A DNA stretch of 30,607 nucleotides from an uncultured Chloracidobacterium sp. Its GTDB lineage: Bacteria; Acidobacteriota; Blastocatellia; Pyrinomonadales; Pyrinomonadaceae. Positions 23,369-30,607 of this stretch are shown piece after piece (positions within the stretch are counted from its first letter, which is position 1; each line of letters starts with the position of its first letter). A model generated the notes under the pieces. It was not told where the DNA came from. It worked only from the letters and a program-made list of their open reading frames with translations, and made no database searches. The stretch covers positions 1 through 30,607 of the forward strand of contig CALDGX010000001.1 of assembly GCA_937941715.1 (NCBI GenBank). The letters run 5' to 3'. The translations under genes and the position numbers were made by a program.

Positions 23369-24292
23369 CTAGACGGCTGACGATCGATGCTCGAGAGCGA
23401 GTTCGAGAAAGTTCTCAAACAGGATGCGTCCGTCCCGCGATTCATTTGGGTGCTCCCAGCGGGTCGGGTTGGTCGACCAATCTTCAAACGATTTTTCGAG
23501 ATGAAACTGGACGCAATAGATCAGCTGGCCGTCGCTGCGTTTGACCATCATCTGATTTTTGCAAAGATATGACGTCGCCAGCAGTTTAAATCCATTCGGC
23601 ACGCCGTCGACCTGAACTCCATGATTTTGCCAGACCCGGAGAATGTCGTCTTCGGTCGTATAGTCCTGCCATTTGCCTGACTCGCGGTCGTCATTTCCCT
23701 CAAAGATCGGATCGCTCTTATCGACGATCTTTACAAACCGGTACTGATATTCGACGACGCGGCCCGTGCGCTTTGAACGCAGTTCGAGGTCATCCAGCGT
23801 CTTGAGCTTTGCCCCGAACGAGACCCCGACCAGCTGATGTGCTCCGCAGATCGCCAGCACCGGGATCTTTGTATTTTGGATAAAGTCGGCAAAATCCTTC
23901 AAATGTGTCGGATTGTAATAATCAAAATCGGAATAGGTGCCGCTCATCACGATCGCGTCCGGTTTGAACTGTTTTGCGGCCGCCGCGACCTCCGACAGGT
24001 GAACGGTCATCGTTTTGGGATTTTGAACGAGACGGATGACATTCTTGGCGATGTTGTTGCACGCCATCCCCGAGACCTTGCGTTCAAACTCGAGTTTGCT
24101 CTTGATGGTGCCGCTCCACTCACGGTGGGCCAGGTCCGACATATCTGATTCGTACCTGAGCAGATCATTGACGATCAGGACCTTGGCGTGCGAGATCCGC
24201 TGTTCGATCGGCTCGTACCGGCAAAAGGAGTTTTGGTTGTAGGGGAAAGGCAGCGTTTCCATCTCGGGTGCCTTAGCGACAGCGTCAAACAT
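23369..24292 (-). CDS. Class I glutamine amidotransferase-like protein
   Basis: This 307-residue protein has the class I glutamine amidotransferase fold in residues about 90-290. The nucleophile is C149 in LAICGAHQLVG, and the catalytic His and Glu are H264 and E266 in VQFHLEKS, where most relatives have HPE. The triad is therefore intact. An N-terminal segment of about 90 residues is not part of the domain. It has no synthetase domain, so it may be a stand-alone glutaminase or a gamma-glutamyl hydrolase/peptidase. It lies 35 bases downstream of a small Cys protein gene. ATG 24292 is preferred over an upstream TTG at 24301. Confidence 0.85.
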   Translation of the reverse strand: MFDAVAKAPEMETLPFPYNQNSFCRYEPIEQRISHAKVLIVNDLLRYESDMSDLAHREWSGTIKSKLEFERKVSGMACNNIAKNVIRLVQNPKTMTVHLSEVAAAAKQFKPDAIVMSGTYSDFDYYNPTHLKDFADFIQNTKIPVLAICGAHQLVGVSFGAKLKTLDDLELRSKRTGRVVEYQYRFVKIVDKSDPIFEGNDDRESGKWQDYTTEDDILRVWQNHGVQVDGVPNGFKLLATSYLCKNQMMVKRSDGQLIYCVQFHLEKSFEDWSTNPTRWEHPNESRDGRILFENFLELALEHRSSAV

Positions 24293-24327
24293 ATAGAACA
24301 ATAGCGTCGGCGCCTGGGCCGAGCGTA

Positions 24328-24534
24328 TCAGCTGATTATATCATCAATTAACGCGCCGTAAAGACTCACAAACGCCCCGCACTTGAATTGCCGCTCGTTT
24401 CGCTGATCCAAACGGTTGAGGTCGCACAGTATTTCCTCGTCAGGGTCGTTGAGCTTTTCGCATAGCCGGCACATCTGTGGCAACGGTACGGCCTTCGGGT
24501 CCAACTCATTCCCGTCATCGTCATAAAAGGGCAT
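24328..24534 (-). CDS. Small four-cysteine protein of unknown function
   Basis: This 68-residue acidic cytoplasmic protein has four cysteines (C22, C25, C37, C52) in the order CxxC-x11-C-x14-C, suggesting a single zinc or iron-sulfur site. It starts with MPFYDDDGNELDPKAVPLPQ. It lies 12 bases after the preceding gene and 35 before the amidotransferase gene, on the same strand. It was not recognised; the regular spacing of neighbours and the cysteine pattern argue that it is a real gene. Confidence 0.65.
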   Translation of the reverse strand: MPFYDDDGNELDPKAVPLPQMCRLCEKLNDPDEEILCDLNRLDQRNERQFKCGAFVSLYGALIDDIIS

Positions 24535-24546
24535 TTCTCAAACCTC

Positions 24547-25020
24547 TCAGGCCCGCTGTTTGGTCGGTCGGTCAAATTGCGGCATCAGCGGCCCGGCACC
24601 GGCCTCGGCGATCTCGGCCCGCAGCCGCCGCAGCAGCGCAGCCCGCAGACGCTTTCGGGCCGCCTCGGAGTTGTCGTCGGACACGGTATCCGCAAGCAGC
24701 AGCATCTTTTGCCAGGAAGTTTCCAGTTCGTCGGCGGCCGCCGAGATCTTTGTGATGTCGTAAGGAACGGCAAATGACCGGCATCCGAAACGAGCAAAGA
24801 CCCGCAGATACCTCGCCATAGCGAGGTCGGGGCAGGAAAATCGGCGCTTACCGACCTTTAGCTCGATACCGAGCAGCGTGTATTGGATCTCAGCGGTATT
24901 TTCGCGTTCCGGGATCTCAAGAACGTATGACCGTGTTCGCTGCGAGCGGATCTTTTCCAGGTAAATGACCGGCATCCACTCAGAATCGAGCGCGTCGACG
25001 ATAGCATTACTTCTGTCCAT
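24547..25020 (-). CDS. Protein of unknown function after nuoN
   Basis: This 157-residue protein has no signal peptide or membrane helix. The N-terminal half (about residues 18-85) alternates hydrophobic and polar residues as a beta-rich domain (YLEKIRSQRTRSYVLEIP, IQYTLLGIELKVGKRRF). The C-terminal half is helical, rich in Ala, Arg and Glu, with ISAAADELETSWQKMLLLAD near 92. It was not recognised. It begins 19 bases after the nuoN stop, so it is probably part of the complex I transcript. Confidence 0.65.
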   Translation of the reverse strand: MDRSNAIVDALDSEWMPVIYLEKIRSQRTRSYVLEIPERENTAEIQYTLLGIELKVGKRRFSCPDLAMARYLRVFARFGCRSFAVPYDITKISAAADELETSWQKMLLLADTVSDDNSEAARKRLRAALLRRLRAEIAEAGAGPLMPQFDRPTKQRA

Positions 25021-25039
25021 CAGCCAATGACCGGTTACT

Positions 25040-26584
25040 CTACTTTTCGGCTTTGATCACGTTCGCCGACGGCAGATGCGAGAATTTTTGGATCACCGAT
25101 TCGCTGAAAATGCCGAAATAGAAGACGCCAAGCACCGCGATCGCCAGAGCCGCGGCGAGGCCGATCGGCATTTTGGGTTCGACCCATTCGGTTGTCCGCT
25201 CACGGAAGAACATGACCACGATCAGCCGCAGGTAATAGTACGCCGAGATCGCCGTGTTGACCACCGCGACAACGACCATTATCGTCAGCAGCGTGCTTCC
25301 CGCCTCAAGCGCCGGCCGAAATACGAGGATCTTGCCCATAAAGCCGGCCGTCAGCGGCAGCCCGAGCAAACTCAGCATAAATAGCGAAAGTGAGAACGCT
25401 AGGACCGGCGACCTGAAACCGATGCCATTATAATCCTCAAACTCGGTCCGGCGGTCGTTCTTTTGAGCAAGCAGCGTGACTATCGCGAAGGCTCCGAGGT
25501 TGGTCACGGCGTACGTCAGCATATAGAACGCGACGGCCGCGATCGCCTCTTCACGGGCCTGCGGTGTTTTGGCAGAACCTGCCCCGATAAACCCGACGAG
25601 AGCATAACCCGCATGGGCGATCGACGAATATGCGAGCATTCGCTTGACGTTCGACTGCATTACCGCCGCCACGTTGCCGATGATCATGGTCAGCATCGCA
25701 AGGACCGCGAGTGCGGAGGTCCACGATTGGTGGAGCAAGGCGGACGCCTGTACGCCCGCGATAAGCGGAAAGCCAAGCACGAAGATCCTGATGAACGACG
25801 CAAATGCCGCGGCCTTGGGGCCGGCGGCCATAAAGCCGGTGATCGGCGTCGGGGCTCCTTCGTACACGTCGGGCGTCCAGACATGGAACGGGGCCATCGC
25901 GATCTTAAAGCCAAAGCCGATCAGCATCATCGCACCGCCGACCAGCAATAGTGCCGGAAAATTCGGATTGGCGACCTTTTCGGCGATCTGCGTAAGTCCG
26001 GTGCTGCCGGTCGCTCCGTAAACGAGAGCCATTCCGTACAGCAGAAATGCCGAGGCAAATGACCCGAGGATGAAGTACTTCATCGCCGATTCGTTAGAAC
26101 GCAGGTCGGCCCGTCGGAGCCCGGCCATGACATACGTCGCGATCGACAGCGTCTCAAGCCCCAGAAAGATCACGACGAGATCATTGCCCGCCGACATCAT
26201 CATCATTCCGAAGGTCGCAAACATCAGCAGTGCGTGATATTCACCGGCCGGCACATCTTCGCGCTCGACCCAGACCGTCGAAATGAGTATCGTCATCGCC
26301 GACACGAATAGAAACACGAACGAAAACCCGAGCCTGAGATTATCATGGGCGATCATTCCGCCCCATGAGGTTCCCTGTTCGTAACCGCCCCACATCGTTG
26401 CCAGCAAAACACCTGAGGCCGCCAGCCCGATCAGTGAAATGGCCCCTGAGACCATTCGCTGTTTCGGAAAGAAGCTGTCGTAGAGCATAACGATTATGCC
26501 GGCCACCGCCACGATGAGTTCGGGCAGGATGACCGTAACGTTTACGCTAGGTGCTAATAGATCTGTTAGGAAAAGCGTGTTCAT
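25040..26584 (-). CDS. nuoN: NADH-quinone oxidoreductase subunit N
   Basis: This 514-residue, 14-helix membrane protein is one of the three antiporter-like proton-pumping subunits of complex I. HVWTPDVYEGAPTPITGFMA (near residue 230) is the hallmark of NuoN, and AYSSIAHAGYALVG near 320 carries the conserved broken-helix region. It shares an order with nuoM and nuoL upstream but is separated from nuoM by a DUF1684 gene. Confidence 0.95.
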   Translation of the reverse strand: MNTLFLTDLLAPSVNVTVILPELIVAVAGIIVMLYDSFFPKQRMVSGAISLIGLAASGVLLATMWGGYEQGTSWGGMIAHDNLRLGFSFVFLFVSAMTILISTVWVEREDVPAGEYHALLMFATFGMMMMSAGNDLVVIFLGLETLSIATYVMAGLRRADLRSNESAMKYFILGSFASAFLLYGMALVYGATGSTGLTQIAEKVANPNFPALLLVGGAMMLIGFGFKIAMAPFHVWTPDVYEGAPTPITGFMAAGPKAAAFASFIRIFVLGFPLIAGVQASALLHQSWTSALAVLAMLTMIIGNVAAVMQSNVKRMLAYSSIAHAGYALVGFIGAGSAKTPQAREEAIAAVAFYMLTYAVTNLGAFAIVTLLAQKNDRRTEFEDYNGIGFRSPVLAFSLSLFMLSLLGLPLTAGFMGKILVFRPALEAGSTLLTIMVVVAVVNTAISAYYYLRLIVVMFFRERTTEWVEPKMPIGLAAALAIAVLGVFYFGIFSESVIQKFSHLPSANVIKAEK

Positions 26585-26606
26585 TTTTACTTTATTCGAC
26601 CCCGAG

Positions 26607-27242
26607 TCAGTGCAGTTCCTTGTAACCGCTGTACTCGTATCTTTTTTCCCCGGCCGTCACACTCACGCTCAGCGAGTTTTCTTTCGGCGGTATCGGGCAA
26701 TTGAATTTATCGCTGCCATACGCACAATTCGGATTGTAGGCAAGATTGAGATCCAATATTACGGTGCCTTTCTCAGGCTTTTTAATGTCAATGTATCGTC
26801 CGCCGCCATAAGTTTCGGTCCTGTTCGTCAGGTCCCTGAATGGAACGAACAATAGGTCGGCGTACTCCGGAAACTTTGCAAGTATCGCCGCGTCCATCTG
26901 ATAAACGCTCAAGGTCAGCGCCTTGCCCTCGAGCGTGAATTTCAAAATCCCGTACTTTACGAACTTTTTCGTGACGCCGGACGATGTCGGCATCTGAAAG
27001 TACTTTTCGCTCGGGGTCTGCGTAAATTTGGCCGTTACCCGAAATGCGTCGTCGATCTCGTAATAGTTCAGCCCCTTGAAACCCGCGAGATCTTCGGGTT
27101 TGAGCGGCGATTCGGCCATGTTTCGAAACTCACGGTCACGTCCCTCTCTGAATTTTGCGACGTCCGTCGTCCCGTAAAATGTCTGACCGCCGGCCGAAAC
27201 CGCGATGCCCAACATCATGACCAGGACAGCCGCCAATCGCAT
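26607..27242 (-). CDS. DUF1684 secreted protein inside the nuo operon
   Basis: This 211-residue protein has a signal peptide (MRLAAVLVMMLGIAVSAGGQ) and the DUF1684 core, ending in the signature NLAYNPNCAYGSDKFNCPIPP followed by ENSLSVSVTAGEK. Function is unknown for the family. The start at 27242 lies 4 bases after the nuoM stop, and the stop lies 22 bases before nuoN, so it is clearly embedded in the complex I transcript. A start 17 codons earlier (27293) would overlap nuoM and give an Arg-rich N-terminus, so it is rejected. Confidence 0.88.
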   Translation of the reverse strand: MRLAAVLVMMLGIAVSAGGQTFYGTTDVAKFREGRDREFRNMAESPLKPEDLAGFKGLNYYEIDDAFRVTAKFTQTPSEKYFQMPTSSGVTKKFVKYGILKFTLEGKALTLSVYQMDAAILAKFPEYADLLFVPFRDLTNRTETYGGGRYIDIKKPEKGTVILDLNLAYNPNCAYGSDKFNCPIPPKENSLSVSVTAGEKRYEYSGYKELH

Positions 27243-27246
27243 AGGA

Positions 27247-28872
27247 TCAGTGTTCCGCCTTCGGGGCTTCCTTCGCCGGCGGTGCCCCGGCATGGTCGAT
27301 CAACCCTCCGGCCTGACCCATGACGCGTTCCTGTATCGACCTGATCGCCATCTCAGACCGTTTGAGGAACGGCTTGGGAAACACGCCCATGTAAACCATT
27401 AATGCAAGCAGCGGCACCATCAGCCCTATCTCGCGCATGGTCAGGTCGGCGAGCGAACGATTCTTGTCGTTCGTCACCTTGCCGAAAAACACACGCTGGA
27501 CCATCCACAACAGGTAAACCGCCGCAAAGATAACGCCGGTCCCGGCAAACATCGTCGCGACGTAATTCCAGTTAACGCTCGACGTGACGCTCAACGCGTG
27601 CGACCCGAACATCCCGATCATGATCATAAATTCGCCGACGAAACCGTTGAGGAACGGCAATCCGATCGACGCCATGGTCGTGATGACGAAGAGTGTCGCG
27701 TACGTCGGCATAACGTTCGCCAGCCCGCCAAATTCGGTGATCGCACGGGTGTGTCGGCGTTCGTAAATAAAGCCGACGAGCAGGAACAACGCTCCGGTTG
27801 TGACGCCGTGGCTCAACATCGTGAACAGAGCTCCCTGCATACCCGACTCGGTGAACGAGAACATTCCGAGTATCACAAAACCCATGTGGGCGACCGACGA
27901 ATAAGCGACCAGGCGTTTGACGTCAGGCTGCACCATCGCCACGAGCGCACCGTAAATGATACCGATGATCGCCAGGGTAATGAACAACCAGGCCCACTCG
28001 CGGCTCTGGTCCGGAAATAGTGCGAAATTGAACCGCATCAGGCCGTACGTTCCCATCTTCAGCAGAACGGCCGCAAGTATCACCGAACCGGCCGTCGGCG
28101 CCTCGGTGTGAGCGTCGGGCAGCCAAGTGTGGAACGGGAACAGCGGCACCTTGATCGCGAACGCCAGTGCGAACGCCATAAAGAGCAGTGTCCCGGCATT
28201 TGCCAGCGGCCCGGTAAAGCTCAGTTGGCCGAGCTTCATCGTGTTCAGCAGCGTCACGAGGTCAAACGTCCCGACGCCCGTGGCATCCGCGTGGATGTAG
28301 TACAGCGAGATGATCGCCACCAACATCAGCAAACTGCCTAACGCTGTAAAGATGAAGAATTTGACCGCCGCGTAGATGCGGTTCTCACCGCCCCAAATGC
28401 CGATCAAAAAGAACATCGGAACAAGCGATGCCTCGAAGAACAGGTAAAACACCAACAGATCGAGCGACACAAATACGCCGATCATCGCGCTCTCGAGCAG
28501 CAGCAGAAAGACATAGAATGCCGTCGCCCGCTTTTCGACCGCGTGCCACGTCGAGATGACCGCGATCGGCATAATGAACGTCGTAAGTATCACCAGCCAA
28601 AAGCTGAGCCCGTCGACGCCGACGTGATAGTTGGTATTTATCGCCTTGATCCAGGGGACGTTCTGCTCAAAGAAATAGCCGCTCGCTCCGGCCGCCGCCG
28701 ACTTGGAAAAAAGCACGAGCGACACCAGAAAATTGAGCACCGTAAATCCGAGCGTGACCCACTTGAGCTGGCTTTCCTGCTTCCAGAACATCTGGTGGGC
28801 AAGCGTCAGCACTGCTCCGATGACCGGCAGCAGGATCAATATCGTCAAGAGATTTTGATTAATGAGATCCAT
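27247..28872 (-). CDS. nuoM: NADH-quinone oxidoreductase subunit M
   Basis: This 541-residue antiporter-like membrane subunit of complex I has the conserved glutamate in the LVFYLFFEASLVPMFFLIG helix (near residue 145) and the lysine in AAVLLKMGTYGLMRF (near 265), both part of the proton path. FHTWLPDAHTEAPTAGSVIL just before it is typical of NuoM. The C-terminal tail is charged and Ala/Pro-rich. A 76-bp gap containing a small direct repeat separates it from nuoL. Confidence 0.95.
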   Translation of the reverse strand: MDLINQNLLTILILLPVIGAVLTLAHQMFWKQESQLKWVTLGFTVLNFLVSLVLFSKSAAAGASGYFFEQNVPWIKAINTNYHVGVDGLSFWLVILTTFIMPIAVISTWHAVEKRATAFYVFLLLLESAMIGVFVSLDLLVFYLFFEASLVPMFFLIGIWGGENRIYAAVKFFIFTALGSLLMLVAIISLYYIHADATGVGTFDLVTLLNTMKLGQLSFTGPLANAGTLLFMAFALAFAIKVPLFPFHTWLPDAHTEAPTAGSVILAAVLLKMGTYGLMRFNFALFPDQSREWAWLFITLAIIGIIYGALVAMVQPDVKRLVAYSSVAHMGFVILGMFSFTESGMQGALFTMLSHGVTTGALFLLVGFIYERRHTRAITEFGGLANVMPTYATLFVITTMASIGLPFLNGFVGEFMIMIGMFGSHALSVTSSVNWNYVATMFAGTGVIFAAVYLLWMVQRVFFGKVTNDKNRSLADLTMREIGLMVPLLALMVYMGVFPKPFLKRSEMAIRSIQERVMGQAGGLIDHAGAPPAKEAPKAEH

Positions 28873-28877
28873 TTAAT

Positions 28878-28908
28878 TTGTTCGCCGTTGGTCGTCCGTT
28901 GTTCGCCG
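28878..28908. repeat. Short direct repeat between nuoL and nuoM
   Basis: The 10-base word TTGTTCGCCG occurs exactly at 28878-28887 and again at 28899-28908, with related GTTGGTCGTCCG between them. It fills much of the 76-bp gap between the two genes. Confidence 0.55.
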
Positions 28909-28948
28909 CCTGCCCCTCGGGCCGCCGCGAACCGTGATCAACGAACCA

Positions 28949-30607
28949 CTAACTCACAAGTTTCAAACCGTAATAAATAAAATATCCGAGCACGACCATC
29001 GCACCGAGCAGAATGATCGCCGCATAGCTTCGGACAAAACCGACCTGCAGCTGCCTAACGACGCCGCCAAACTCCATCACAAAATGGCCGATGCCGTTGA
29101 CGATGCCGTCGATAAACCCGACATCAAACCCTTTCCAAAGCCCGTTTCGCGACAGGTTGGTGAGCGGGTCGACAATGTAGCCGTTGTAAAGCTCGTCGAG
29201 ACGCCATTTTTGCTCGAGGATCTTGGGCATCACACGCAGCGGGTTGCTCTTGAAAAGGGCAAATCCGATACCGATGCCGACAAATGCCAAGACCGTGGAT
29301 AAAAGCGCCAGCCAGCGTTCCTTGGCGATGACCTCGGGCGAATGTGCCTCATGGTCAACCGCCGGCGACTCTGCAGCCGAACCGGTCTTGGCCGGTTCAG
29401 GTTTTGCGTGTTCGTCAGCGGGCTTAGTCGCCGAGGCCGGCGCCGCGTGAATTTCGTGACCGCCCTTGCCGGCCTTTGCGATGACCGGTTCGAGCGTATG
29501 CTCAAACAGGTTGACGTCACCCGCACCGGCAAGCGAGCTCATCGCGTACGGGATGCCGACCAGGCCGCCGACCGTCGAAAGTATCGCCAGGGCGATAAGC
29601 GGGACCGTCATCGACCATGGCGATTCGTGCGGCTTGAAATCGGCCGGAAGAGCGTGATGTTCGTCATCATCATCGGCGGCATGAGCGTCTGCATGATCGG
29701 CATGTCCGTGATCGGCATGATGCTCTTCGCCCGGCAGGGCGTCATGAAAACGTTCGGTCCCCCAAAATGTCATGACCATCATTCGCGTCATGTACACGGC
29801 GGTCAAAACGGCCGTTAAGGTCGCGACCACCCACAATATCTCATTGCCGGGAAACGGCCCGCCAGGGAAATAGTTGTCGGCCGCGAATGTCTTGTACAGT
29901 ATCTCGTCCTTTGAAAAGAACCCGGCCCAGATCGGGATACCGCATATCGCCAGCCAGCCCATCGCCATCGTGATAAACGTGATGGGCATATATTTCTTCA
30001 AGTTGCCCATCTTGCGCATATCCTGTTCGTGATGCATTCCGTGAATGACCGATCCCGAACCGAGGAACAGCAAGGCTTTGAAAAAGGCGTGTGTCATCAC
30101 GTGAAAGATCGCGACTACAAATGCTCCGACGCCCGCGGCCAGGAACATAAATCCAAGCTGCGATACCGTCGAGTACGCCAGAACCTTCTTAATATCGTTT
30201 TGTGCAATAGCGATCGTCGCCGCAAAGATCGCCGTCGCGGCTCCGATTACCGCCACGATCCACATCGCGGTGGGTGCAAATTGATAGATCGAATTTGCGC
30301 GGACGACAAGATACACGCCCGCGGTGACCATCGTCGCCGCGTGGATAAGAGCCGACACAGGCGTCGGGCCGGCCATCGCGTCGGGCAGCCACGTAAGCAG
30401 CGGTATCTGAGCCGATTTACCTGTCGCACCGATAAAGAGCAGGACCGCCGCGGATGTCAGGCCGCCGGCAAAGATCGCTCCCCAGGTGAACGGGTCCGAT
30501 CCCATATTCTGCGTGATAAAGGTGAACGCGCTCTGTACCTGCTGCCCGTCGACGACCTTATCGTAGAACGAGATCGAACCGGTCAGCGTGAACACGAGGA
30601 ATATCCC
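28949..30607 (-). CDS. nuoL: NADH-quinone oxidoreductase subunit L, N-terminus missing
   Basis: The frame is open at the right edge, so the N-terminal part (probably about 150-200 residues) is outside the window; about 552 residues are present. LLTWLPDAMAGPTPVSALIHAATMVTAG and AYSTVSQLGFMFLA are NuoL hallmarks. NuoL is the distal proton-pumping subunit of complex I, with a long lateral helix near its C-terminus. Two unusual polar inserts lie in the C-terminal half: a His/Asp-rich stretch (29651-29732) and an Ala/Pro/Lys-rich linker (about 29340-29455). Both lie between predicted membrane helices and so probably protrude. Confidence 0.95.
   Translation of the reverse strand, partial: GIFLVFTLTGSISFYDKVVDGQQVQSAFTFITQNMGSDPFTWGAIFAGGLTSAAVLLFIGATGKSAQIPLLTWLPDAMAGPTPVSALIHAATMVTAGVYLVVRANSIYQFAPTAMWIVAVIGAATAIFAATIAIAQNDIKKVLAYSTVSQLGFMFLAAGVGAFVVAIFHVMTHAFFKALLFLGSGSVIHGMHHEQDMRKMGNLKKYMPITFITMAMGWLAICGIPIWAGFFSKDEILYKTFAADNYFPGGPFPGNEILWVVATLTAVLTAVYMTRMMVMTFWGTERFHDALPGEEHHADHGHADHADAHAADDDDEHHALPADFKPHESPWSMTVPLIALAILSTVGGLVGIPYAMSSLAGAGDVNLFEHTLEPVIAKAGKGGHEIHAAPASATKPADEHAKPEPAKTGSAAESPAVDHEAHSPEVIAKERWLALLSTVLAFVGIGIGFALFKSNPLRVMPKILEQKWRLDELYNGYIVDPLTNLSRNGLWKGFDVGFIDGIVNGIGHFVMEFGGVVRQLQVGFVRSYAAIILLGAMVVLGYFIYYGLKLVS

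Overview
This 30.6 kb window reads as an ordinary, chromosomal, gene-dense stretch of a moderately GC-rich Gram-negative-type bacterium. The gene types suggest Acidobacteriota, probably the Blastocatellia/Pyrinomonadales. The pointers are a stand-alone isomerase of the transaldolase-fused phosphoglucose isomerase type, a DUF5658 membrane protein, several secreted small proteins and a nuoL-nuoM-nuoN tail. No rRNA or tRNA was seen, so the placement is an inference (moderate to low confidence). No tRNA, CRISPR array, transposase, integrase or phage gene was recognised.

Region 1-3.8 kb (minus strand) is the most unusual. The 5' end of a dihydropyrimidinase gene lies at the left edge, and a class III aminotransferase of the AGXT2 type lies at 2.5-3.8 kb; together they suggest a pyrimidine (beta-alanine) catabolic cluster. 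Between them sit a GxxExxY nuclease-fold protein, a class C beta-lactamase-type serine hydrolase, a truncated second copy of the dihydropyrimidinase 5' end that differs only by silent changes, and several copies of a CACAGAG-rich palindromic repeat. Two 61-bp copies flank the hydrolase in direct orientation. Region 3.9-5.1 kb is a secreted protein of unknown function.

Region 5.3-12.8 kb is mostly plus strand. It holds a myo-inositol-1-phosphate synthase followed after 5 bp by a phosphoglucose isomerase (both act on glucose 6-phosphate), a convergent glycine-zipper secreted protein, a DUF5658 membrane protein, an HtrA-type protease, a small zinc-ribbon protein, an inositol monophosphatase/CysQ-family phosphatase and an NfeD protein. 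Several strong intrinsic terminators are visible.

Region 12.9-20.4 kb is a leucine/sulfur amino acid block on the minus strand, transcribed leuA-leuB-leuC-leuD, then a cystathionine gamma-synthase/lyase and a PP2C phosphatase. LeuA stops where its allosteric domain would begin. A divergent LysR-type regulator faces leuA across a 217-bp region with a palindromic operator candidate and promoters on both strands.

Region 20.5-22 kb carries a PilZ protein and a YbdK-type carboxylate-amine ligase. Region 22-30.6 kb is on the minus strand: the end of a complex I operon (nuoL partial, nuoM, a DUF1684 protein, nuoN), followed by two small unknown genes, a class I glutamine amidotransferase, a SIMPL-domain protein and a small secreted protein. 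Most of the window is housekeeping. The best lead for something undescribed is the repeat/GxxExxY/duplicated-5'-end structure in the first 2.5 kb.
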